The translations under genes and the position numbers were made by a program. A DNA stretch of 61,400 nt, taken from Actinomycetota bacterium (lineage in GTDB: Bacteria; Actinomycetota; Rubrobacteria; Rubrobacterales; Rubrobacteraceae). Below are positions 53,967-61,400 of the stretch, piece by piece (position 1 is the stretch's first letter; each line of letters starts with the position of its first letter). The stretch spans positions 1-61,400 of the forward strand of contig SIRX01000146.1 of assembly GCA_004563715.1 (NCBI GenBank). Direction: 5' to 3'. The notes under the pieces were generated by a model, which was not told the origin of the DNA, did not search any database, and saw nothing but the letters and a program-made list of their open reading frames with translations.

Positions 53967-54926
53967 TTACGCCTCGGCGACGCGCAGGACCAGCTTGCCG
54001 CGTCCGTGTCCGGAGTCGAGGCGTTCGTGGGCCTCGCCGACCCGGCTCAGGTCCAAAACTTCTTCTACCAGTGGCTTTACCCGCCCTCGCTCCGCGAGCC
54101 GCGTGAGCGCGTCCAGCCGCGCCCGCTCGCGCAGGAGCAAGACGCCGTAGAGGGTCTGGTTGTTTACGTAGAGCGGCGTGAGGTCGCCCTGGGCGCCCAG
54201 GATGGTTGCCAGGCGGCCGAAGGGCCTGGTCGCCGCGATGCTCTCCACGATGGTGGTGCCGCCCACGCAATCTAAGACGGCGTCCACGCCTTCCCCGGCG
54301 GTGGCTTCCAGGGTGGTCTGGGCGACGTCCCCGTTCGTGTAATCTAGCTGCTGGTCCGCGCCGAGCGTTCTGAGGGTCTCCTGGTTGTCGGGGCCGGCGC
54401 TGGCGATGACGCGGGCCCCGGCGGCCCGGGCGATCTGCACGGCGAAGGAGCCGACGCCGCCGGCCCCGCCGTGGATCAGGACCGTCTCGCCGACCGTCAG
54501 CCCGAGCCGCCGGACGAGCGCCTCGTAGGCCGTTCCCCCGGCGAGTGGGACGGCGGCGGCCTCCTCGTGCGAGAGCGAGGCCGGCTTCTTCGCGACGATA
54601 TCCGCCGCGGCGACGTTGTACTCGGCGTAGGCTCCGTTGGAGCCGGGGCCGAAGATCTCCGGCGTGTAGTACACCTCGTCACCGGGGGTGAAATCCTCCA
54701 CCCCCGGCCCGGTCTCCTCGACCACGCCCGAGACGTCCGCGCCCAGCACCACCGGCGGCTCCAGGCCGGCGAAGCTCCCGTCGGCCCGCAGCTTGGCGTC
54801 TATCGGGTTGGTACCCGCGGCCACGACCCGCACCAGGACCTCGCCCGGTCCGGGCTCCGGTTTCGGTACGTCGCGCTCCTCGAACAAGTCCGGGGGGCCA
54901 AACTCCGGTGTTACCATAGCCCGCAT
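53967..54926 (-). CDS. NADP-dependent quinone-oxidoreductase-type medium-chain dehydrogenase
   Basis: GETVLIHGGAGGVGSFAVQIARAAGARV; GTNPIDAKLR. Confidence 0.9.
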   Translation of the reverse strand: MRAMVTPEFGPPDLFEERDVPKPEPGPGEVLVRVVAAGTNPIDAKLRADGSFAGLEPPVVLGADVSGVVEETGPGVEDFTPGDEVYYTPEIFGPGSNGAYAEYNVAAADIVAKKPASLSHEEAAAVPLAGGTAYEALVRRLGLTVGETVLIHGGAGGVGSFAVQIARAAGARVIASAGPDNQETLRTLGADQQLDYTNGDVAQTTLEATAGEGVDAVLDCVGGTTIVESIAATRPFGRLATILGAQGDLTPLYVNNQTLYGVLLLRERARLDALTRLAERGRVKPLVEEVLDLSRVGEAHERLDSGHGRGKLVLRVAEA

Positions 54927-55050
54927 GGGGTCTCCCTTCGTTCGTTACCGGTCCTCTGATGACCAGAGACCCTATCATCCGGGATACGCCCGGGCTGTGA
55001 ACGGGTAGAATACCGGGCAGGCGGGAGGCGTCAATAACAGGAGGTCCCAG

Positions 55051-55605
55051 TTGACGGAGGAAAACCAGCCCGGATCGGGGCGGATGACGGCGGACCGGAT
55101 GGCGGAGGCGCTCGGCGAGTCCTACAGGAGGATCGTGGAGAGCGCCGTCGAGTCCCAGCAGCGGAACATGGGCCTGGCCCAGAATTGGGCCGACAACCTC
55201 TCCGGCGTGCTGGAGAGCCAGGTGGAGACGAACCGGGCGCTCACCCGGGCGATGGAGTCCTACGTAAAGGTGGTGGAGGAGGCCCTCGAGAGCCAGGAGC
55301 GCACCAACCGGGCGCTCTCCGAGAGCCTGGAGTCCTACCGGGAGGTCATAGACCGGGTGGCCAACCTCCAGGACCAGAACACGGAGATGGTCCGGGGCTT
55401 TTTCGAGGGCGTGATGGGTGAGATGAAGACGCAGACCGACCAGAACCTGCGGATGGCCGGGGAACTCGTGGAAGGCTCGGAGAAGCAGGCCGACGCCTTC
55501 CAGAAGATGTTCCAGGAGGCGGTCAACTCCTACATGGAGCTTATGAACGCGCCCTACGAGCTCTACCGGAAGAACCTGGAGGCTTTCGGCGGCCAGGGCC
55601 GGTAG
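55051..55605 (+). CDS. Phasin-like amphipathic coiled-coil protein
   Basis: All-helical repeats (VESQQRNMGLAQNW, LESQVETNRALTRAMESY, LESQERTNRALSESLESY). Confidence 0.55.
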   Translation: MTEENQPGSGRMTADRMAEALGESYRRIVESAVESQQRNMGLAQNWADNLSGVLESQVETNRALTRAMESYVKVVEEALESQERTNRALSESLESYREVIDRVANLQDQNTEMVRGFFEGVMGEMKTQTDQNLRMAGELVEGSEKQADAFQKMFQEAVNSYMELMNAPYELYRKNLEAFGGQGR

Positions 55606-55646
55606 GCCCGCCGGGAGCGCCGGTCCGAAAAGAGGAGGCGGTAGCC

Positions 55647-57110
55647 GTGCAAGAGCTGCGCGAGAGAGAAGTCAGGAACCTCATCGGGGGCGAGTGGGAC
55701 CCGGCCGACGGCCGGGAGACCGAGCCGGTCTACGATCCGGCCACCGGCGAGGTTATAGCCGAGACCCCGCTGTCCACCGCCGGGGACCTGGATCGGGCGG
55801 TGCGCAAGGCGCGGGAGGCTTTCCCCGGCTGGGCGGCCACGCCCGTGACCGAGCGGGCGCGCCTGCTCTTCCGCTTCAAGATGCTCCTGGAGGAGCACTT
55901 CGAGGAGCTCAGGGACCTGGTCACCCTGGAGAACGGCAAGGATCGCAACGACGCCGCCGGCGAGGTCCGACGCGGGATAGAGGTCGTGGAGTTCGCCTGC
56001 GGGATGCCCACCCTCATGATGGGCGAGAGCGTGCGGGACGTGGCAAGGGGTATAGACAACGTTTCCTACCGCTTCCCGCTCGGGGCGGTGGCGGCGATCA
56101 CGCCGTTCAACTTCCCGTGCATGGTCCCGCTGTGGACCCTGCCCGTCGCTATCGGGGCGGGCAACACCTACATCCTCAAGCCCTCCGAGCGCACCCCGCT
56201 TTCGGCCCAGCGGCTCGGGGAGTTGCTCTCTGAGGCGGGGCTGCCGGAGGGGGTCTTCAACATCGTCAACGGCGCCCGGGAGGCGGTGGACGGCATCCTG
56301 GAGCACCCCGGCATCGAGGCCGTCTCCTTTGTGGGGTCCAAGCCGGTCGCCGAACACGTCTACAAGGGCGGCACGGCCCACGGAAAGAGGGTGCAGGCGC
56401 TCGCGGGAGCCAAGAACTCCATGATCGTCATGCCCGACGCCGTGCTCGACAAGACGGTGGAGAACATGATCTCCTCGGCCTACGGCAACGCCGGAGAGCG
56501 GTGCCTGGCCGGGAGCGTGGTAGTGGCGGTCGGAGAGGTGGCCGACGACCTGGTGGCGAAGCTCAGGGAACAGGCCGCCGCCATGAAGGTCGGGCCGGGC
56601 AGCGAAGAGGGCAGCGAGCTTACCCCGGTGATCCGGGACTCCCACCGCCAGAAGGTCCGCCAGTACATAGACCTCGGCGAGGAGGAAGGGGCTGAGGTCG
56701 TTCTCGACGGCCGGGAGCCGCCGTTGGAGAAGGGCTTTTTCCTCGGGCCGACCCTCCTCGACCACGTTACCGGCGACATGCGGGTGGGGCGGGAGGAGAT
56801 CTTCGGCCCCGTTCTCTCCGTGGTCCGCGTGGACGACCTCGACGGGGCTATAGAGTTCACCAACGGCTCGCCCTTCGGCAACGCCTGCTCCATCTTTACC
56901 GAGTCGGGCGCGGCGGTGCGCAGGTTTCGGGAGAACGTCGGGGCCGGGATGCTCGGCGTGAACGTCGGCGTCGCAGCCCCGATGGCCTTTTTCCCGTTCA
57001 ACGGTATAAAGGATTCCTTCTGCGGCGACCTGCACGCCACCGGCAAGGACGGGGTACGCTTCTTCACCGAGAACAAGGTCGAGATCACCCGCTGGTTCTC
57101 CGGTCCCTGA
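55647..57110 (+). CDS. mmsA: CoA-acylating methylmalonate-semialdehyde dehydrogenase
   Basis: ITPFNFPCMVPLWTLPVAIGAGNTYILKPSERTP; YGNAGERCLAGSVVVAVG catalytic Cys. Confidence 0.9.
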   Translation: MQELREREVRNLIGGEWDPADGRETEPVYDPATGEVIAETPLSTAGDLDRAVRKAREAFPGWAATPVTERARLLFRFKMLLEEHFEELRDLVTLENGKDRNDAAGEVRRGIEVVEFACGMPTLMMGESVRDVARGIDNVSYRFPLGAVAAITPFNFPCMVPLWTLPVAIGAGNTYILKPSERTPLSAQRLGELLSEAGLPEGVFNIVNGAREAVDGILEHPGIEAVSFVGSKPVAEHVYKGGTAHGKRVQALAGAKNSMIVMPDAVLDKTVENMISSAYGNAGERCLAGSVVVAVGEVADDLVAKLREQAAAMKVGPGSEEGSELTPVIRDSHRQKVRQYIDLGEEEGAEVVLDGREPPLEKGFFLGPTLLDHVTGDMRVGREEIFGPVLSVVRVDDLDGAIEFTNGSPFGNACSIFTESGAAVRRFRENVGAGMLGVNVGVAAPMAFFPFNGIKDSFCGDLHATGKDGVRFFTENKVEITRWFSGP

Positions 57111-57285
57111 TCCCTTTTCCGGGTAGGAGCCAGACCCGGGGGGCGCGCCGTTCGCCGCCTCCGGTCTGCACCCGCGTTCTTCCTCGTATACTAGAGCGCG
57201 AAATGCCCGGGGCAACCAGCTGGTATCGGCCGGTATCGCCGGGCGGAAACGGGATAAACTGGCTGCTGGCTTTGGAGGAGCCTAC

Positions 57286-58761
57286 ATGAATCCGGAAAAC
57301 CAGGCTTCAGCTTCCCATACCGTACCGGGGACGCCGGTGACCCGCGGAGGACGATTGGACCGGGCGCTGGCGCGCGCCAGCGACGCGCAGCTCAGGGAGG
57401 GAAACCGTCTCTCGCTCCTCAAAGACGGGCCGGAGACGTATGACGACTGGCTGGCGGCGATCTCGCGCGCCAAACGGTGGGTGCACCTCGACAACTACAT
57501 CTTCAAGAACGACACCACCGGGGAAAAGTTCGCCGAGGCTCTCGCGCAGAAAGCCTCCGAGGGCGTCCGGGTCCGAGTGCTGCACGACTGGTTCGGTTGC
57601 ATGAACGTGCCCCGCTCGTTCTGGAAGGCGCTCCGGGAGACGGGCGTCGAAGTCCGATCCGTAAACCCTCCGACCCTGGGGGCGCCGCTCGGGATGATAC
57701 AGCGCGACCACCGGAAGCTCATCGCCGTCGACGGAGAGTACGCCTCGACGGGCGGCGTGTGCATCTCGGACGGCTGGCTGGTCCGTTCGCCGGAGACGGG
57801 CCTGCCCTACCGCGACACGGCGGTCCGGGTACGCGGTCCGGCGGTGGCCGATATAGAACGCGCCTTCGCGACCTTGTGGGACCAGACAGGCGATCCGCTC
57901 CCCGCAGACGAACGGCCGCACCCGGAGGGGATCCCGCCCTCCGGGGAGGAAGCGGCGCGCGTGGTGGTTCAGGAACCGCGCAAGATGCGGACCCTGCGCA
58001 TCCTGCAACTGCTGACCGCGGGGGTCGAGCGGCGGTTCTGGATCACCGACGCGTACTTCCTCTCCATGCCCATCCTCACGCAGGCGCTGATGGCTACCGC
58101 CAGGGACGGTGTGGACGTCCGGGTCCTGGTGCCGGCCACGAACGACCTGCCCTGGATCGGGGCCGTCTCCCGCGTCGGTTACCGGCAGTTTCTCGAAGCG
58201 GGGGTGCGTATCTTCGAGTACGGAGGCCCTATGATCCACGCCAAGACCGCCGTCGCCGACGGCTGGTGGTCGAAGGTCGGCTCTACCAACCTGAACTTCA
58301 GCAGCCTGGCGGCAAACTGGGAGATAGACCTGGTGGCCGAGGACCGGGGCTTCGCCTCCCGGATGGAGGATCTCTTCGAGGAAGACCTCGCCGACGCCCG
58401 GGAGGTGCGTCTGGTTCGCACCGCGGCGGCCGCGAAGGTCCGGACGGACCGTCCGATAGACACCTCGAACCGCAGAGCCCGGCGCGGCGCCGTGGGCAGT
58501 GGTTCCGGGTCCGCCTCCACGCTCGCCCGGGTCGGTAGCGTAACCCTTCAAAAGAGCGGGGCTCCGCTGGATACGCGCGAGCACGCGCTCGCCGGGGCGA
58601 TAAGCGGCAGCCTGCTCGCCCTCTCTCTTCTCGGGGTCCGCTTTCCGCGGCTCCTGGCGTGGCCGCTCGCGGCCCTCGGGCTGTTGCTCGGCGGGCTGGG
58701 CGTAGCGCGCACGATCCGCTCGACGCTTACCGGCGCCTCGCCCGACGACCCCGAAGGCTAG
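57286..58761 (+). CDS. Phospholipase D-family/cardiolipin synthase-like protein with C-terminal TM extension
   Basis: Two HKD-like motifs (QRDHRKLIAVDGEYASTGG; MIHAKTAVADGWWSKVGSTNLN). Confidence 0.9.
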   Translation: MNPENQASASHTVPGTPVTRGGRLDRALARASDAQLREGNRLSLLKDGPETYDDWLAAISRAKRWVHLDNYIFKNDTTGEKFAEALAQKASEGVRVRVLHDWFGCMNVPRSFWKALRETGVEVRSVNPPTLGAPLGMIQRDHRKLIAVDGEYASTGGVCISDGWLVRSPETGLPYRDTAVRVRGPAVADIERAFATLWDQTGDPLPADERPHPEGIPPSGEEAARVVVQEPRKMRTLRILQLLTAGVERRFWITDAYFLSMPILTQALMATARDGVDVRVLVPATNDLPWIGAVSRVGYRQFLEAGVRIFEYGGPMIHAKTAVADGWWSKVGSTNLNFSSLAANWEIDLVAEDRGFASRMEDLFEEDLADAREVRLVRTAAAAKVRTDRPIDTSNRRARRGAVGSGSGSASTLARVGSVTLQKSGAPLDTREHALAGAISGSLLALSLLGVRFPRLLAWPLAALGLLLGGLGVARTIRSTLTGASPDDPEG

Positions 58762-59008
58762 ACCCGGACCGGCTGCGAACCTCTTTAACCGACTTTAACC
58801 AACTCCCGGTTTGCCGCGCCCGCCTGCGAACCAGGGCAACCCCGAAAACCGCGCAAGCCACCCTTCGGCGCCTGTACAGCATTTTCGTTACATCACAGAC
58901 ACGATTTCGTAACATTTTTTCAATATTTTCTTGACGAGCCGGTGACTTCGCCCGGGAGGTTGGTTAACATGCGGGCCGACCACGCCAGACGTTTACGGAG
59001 GGGGATAT

Positions 59009-60016
59009 ATGCGTCGGTCTGTGTTGTTCGCGGCAGCCTTTCTTCTGGCTGCGATTGCCGCCACGTCTGCTTCGCTGTTCATCTTCTACGAATCTTCCGA
59101 GGCCCGGACGCCTTCGCAGGGGTCCGTAGCCAGCGGCCCGGAGCTTCCGGAGGAAGACTTCCCGGCCTACTCTCAGACCGTGGACAACTCCTCGGAGTCG
59201 CGCTTCGAGGCGCCGGGTTGGGAGTCGGAGTCCTCCAGTTCCGAGCGTTACGGTGAAGACTACCGGATCGCCGGGCCGCGCGGAGACGTCGAGCGGGCCC
59301 GCTACAAGGTGAGGATACCTGAGACGGATACGTACTCGGTCTACGCCTGGTGGCCTTCGGCGGGCGTGGACAACGTCTCCGCCCGGTACGGCATTAGCAC
59401 TACCTCGGGGGTGGAGTGGACCGAGGTAGACCAGGGAAAGGACGGTGGCTCCTGGGTAAAGCTCGGTGAGTATCGGATGAAGGGTGGCGACCGCTACGCG
59501 GTGCAGATCGCGCCCGGTTCCGACGGCGCGGGCCACCTGGTAGCCGACGCCGTGGCCGTCGTGCGGGGCGTACAATCGGGGCCGCCCGAGAAGAGCTACG
59601 GCCCGGCGGACGGCGAGACGTTTGCGGCCCAGGGCAAGCGTCCCTCGCGGAAGGCCATAGTCCGGCAGGCCAGGAGACACCTGGGCACGCGGTACGTCCT
59701 GTCGCCTCCAGGGCCTTGCCGGGCGTTCAGGAAAGAAGACTGCTCCTGCCACACCAAACTCGTCTTCCGGAAGTTCGGAAAGCGCCTTCCGGACGACCCG
59801 GCCCGCCAGTGGCAGCGCGGACGCCGGATAGCCAAGTCCAACGTCCGGCCCGGGGACCTCGTGTTCTTCCGGGAGAACGGCCGGAACATCACCCACGTCG
59901 GGATCTACTCCGGCAACGGAAATATCATCCACGCCTCCAGCTACTTCGGCAAGGTCGTGGAGAGCAAGATGAAGTACATCAGAGGGTACGTAGGCGGGAG
60001 ACGGCTGAACTGGTAA
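59009..60016 (+). CDS. Secreted golvesin-like domain + NlpC/P60 peptidase
   Basis: Signal peptide; SQTVDNSSESRFEAPGWESES...; KEDCSCHTKLVFRKFG, ITHVGIYSGNGNIIHASS. Confidence 0.85.
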   Translation: MRRSVLFAAAFLLAAIAATSASLFIFYESSEARTPSQGSVASGPELPEEDFPAYSQTVDNSSESRFEAPGWESESSSSERYGEDYRIAGPRGDVERARYKVRIPETDTYSVYAWWPSAGVDNVSARYGISTTSGVEWTEVDQGKDGGSWVKLGEYRMKGGDRYAVQIAPGSDGAGHLVADAVAVVRGVQSGPPEKSYGPADGETFAAQGKRPSRKAIVRQARRHLGTRYVLSPPGPCRAFRKEDCSCHTKLVFRKFGKRLPDDPARQWQRGRRIAKSNVRPGDLVFFRENGRNITHVGIYSGNGNIIHASSYFGKVVESKMKYIRGYVGGRRLNW

Positions 60017-60088
60017 CCGCTACGGGACAGCGTTCGCGGGAGGAAAGAGGAGAGACCAACAAACCATAGGAACCCACCACGGCCAGAG

Positions 60089-60118
60089 AAGCCGGTTCGC
60101 TTCGCGCGGACCGGCTTT
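60089..60118 (+). terminator. Rho-independent-like terminator between the two NlpC/P60 genes
   Basis: AAGCCGGT...ACCGGCTT hairpin; weak U-tract. Confidence 0.55.
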
Positions 60119-60188
60119 CGTCTCGGGGACCGGACAACGATCAGTTGCCAACAAAACTTAATAAAGAAACAAAATATGCAAAAAACTA

Positions 60189-60219
60189 AAAGAATTTGTT
60201 GAACGTGTATAAATTCTTT
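60189..60219. promoter_or_regulatory. Perfect inverted repeat AAAGAATTT-N13-AAATTCTTT in AT-rich promoter region
   Basis: 9-bp arms; spacer contains a TTGAAC -35-like hexamer. Confidence 0.5.
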
Positions 60220-60280
60220 GTCACAATACGGCAACAGTTTAATAACAGCACAAAGCGTACATACGACGGAGGGGGGAAAA

Positions 60281-61246
60281 TTGCTCCGGCTGGTATTGGC
60301 TTCATTGGCGGTTGTCCTGGCGAGTTCCATAGCCTTGGGGGTGGCTCTTTTCGCCGTTCCGGAGACTTCGGAGGCCGCCAGCAAGCGGTACTCGCAGGTG
60401 ATCGACAACTCCACCAAGGGTCGTTTCAGGGCCACCACGAACTGGGGTGTGAGCTCTTACAGTAACCAGCGGTACGGAAAAAACTACCGGTTTGCCAAGC
60501 CGGCCAAAAGGGGCCTGGCGATGTACAAGACCAGGATTCCCCGGGGTGGATACTACACCGTGTGCGGTAGATGGCCGGCCAACAACGGTTACAACAGGGC
60601 GACGCCCATAAGGATCCGGACCGCTGAGGGGGTCAAAGTCCGGCGGGTCAACCAGCAGAGGAACGGCGGCCGGTGGGTGAGGCTGGGCACGTACAGGATG
60701 AGGGCCGGGGACGCTTACAACATCCGGGTCTCCCGGAACGGCAAAGGAAACAAGTACGTTATCGCCGACGCCTTCAAGATCATCCGGGCGCCGGATGCGA
60801 AAGGTGTGCGGTGCCGGGCGGCTTCTACGACGACCTCCAAGTCTTCGACGGCCCCCAGGGGGGAGCGGGTCCTCGAGGAGGGGAAGAAGTACCTCGGCAA
60901 ACCGTACCGGCTGGGCGGCCAGGCCATGTGCGACCAGGGCCGTTACATAGATTGCTCGTGCCTCACGCAGAGGGCCTACAAGGCGATAGGCCTCTCGCTG
61001 CCGGACGACCCGGTGAGGCAGTTCCAGTACGGCCGCAGGGTAGATAGCCCACGAAAGGGCGACCTGCTGTTCTACGACGAAGACGGTCCCGGCGGCCTGC
61101 AAGTAACCCACGTCGGCATCTACGCGGGCAAGAACAGCAACGGAACCGACTTGATCCTCCACGCCTCCAGTTACTGGGGTGAGGTGGTGATCAAGCCGAT
61201 GCGCTGGCCGCGAGACGGATATCTGGGGGCCAGGAGGCTCACGTAG
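60281..61246 (+). CDS. Secreted golvesin-like domain + NlpC/P60 peptidase (paralog of 59009-60016)
   Basis: TTG start with GGAGG; YSQVIDNSTKGRFRATTNW...; GRYIDCSCLTQRAYKAIG, VTHVGIYAG, ILHASS. Confidence 0.86.
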   Translation: MLRLVLASLAVVLASSIALGVALFAVPETSEAASKRYSQVIDNSTKGRFRATTNWGVSSYSNQRYGKNYRFAKPAKRGLAMYKTRIPRGGYYTVCGRWPANNGYNRATPIRIRTAEGVKVRRVNQQRNGGRWVRLGTYRMRAGDAYNIRVSRNGKGNKYVIADAFKIIRAPDAKGVRCRAASTTTSKSSTAPRGERVLEEGKKYLGKPYRLGGQAMCDQGRYIDCSCLTQRAYKAIGLSLPDDPVRQFQYGRRVDSPRKGDLLFYDEDGPGGLQVTHVGIYAGKNSNGTDLILHASSYWGEVVIKPMRWPRDGYLGARRLT

Positions 61247-61289
61247 CCACGTAGCTTTTTACGGGCTTACGAGGATACTGTTGGTTTAT

Positions 61290-61400
61290 TCAACACGCCG
61301 GAGCCAGGGCTGCCAGATGGGAGCGCCGGGTAGCGGCGATGGGGGCTCCGTTCAGCCAGTTGCTCACCCGATTGACGTTGACCGCCGCCGCGGTTCCCAA
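61290..61400 (-). CDS. C-terminal fragment of a protein truncated at the window edge (...VNVNRVSNWLNGAPIAATRRSHLAALAPAC)
   Basis: Open frame with high GC3 running off the window, stop TGA at 61292-61290. Confidence 0.35.
   Translation of the reverse strand: MGTAAAVNVNRVSNWLNGAPIAATRRSHLAALAPAC

Noticed and set aside
58762-59008. c-di-AMP (ydaO-type) riboswitch upstream of a wall hydrolase
   Set aside because: Looked for because this riboswitch often precedes such genes; the conserved core sequences were not recognisable.
58860-60280. AT-rich islands around the NlpC/P60 genes as a mobile element or recent insertion
   Set aside because: No transposase, integrase or flanking repeats; they look like promoter regions of tandem paralogs.

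Overview
High-GC actinobacterial chromosome window; codon usage and gene content resemble Rubrobacter, but that assignment is an inference. It is densely packed with about 50 protein-coding genes. I saw no convincing tRNA, rRNA, CRISPR array or insertion element. Most genes are housekeeping or metabolic: thymidine kinase, carbonic anhydrase, two aconitases, PEP carboxykinase, asparaginase, MMSDH, NagA, MsrB, class II photolyase and transporters. Two loci stand out. (1) At 6164-8840 (- strand) there is a DUF3179 / thioredoxin-fold lipoprotein / CcdA operon. The thioredoxin-fold gene is interrupted by one in-frame TGA exactly where the first Cys of W-C-x-x-C belongs (W-TGA-P-R-C). It is followed 12 nt later by a strong hairpin with bacterial SECIS geometry, so it is probably an undescribed selenoprotein (WUPRC). 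(2) At 40601-49123 there is a compact gene set consistent with glycosylated sphingolipid (ceramide) synthesis: a serine-palmitoyltransferase-like enzyme, a GNAT acyltransferase, an NAD-epimerase, a GT28, a flippase-like membrane protein, a fused epimerase-SDR and a GT4. Smaller observations: a DtxR-type operator inside a metal-ABC promoter; a metal-ABC permease fused to a winged helix; tandem NlpC/P60 hydrolases with a shared C-x7-C-S-C active-site motif; a duplicated ESFPASD-type motif in the AcnA linker; and a perfect 21-bp palindrome at the left edge.
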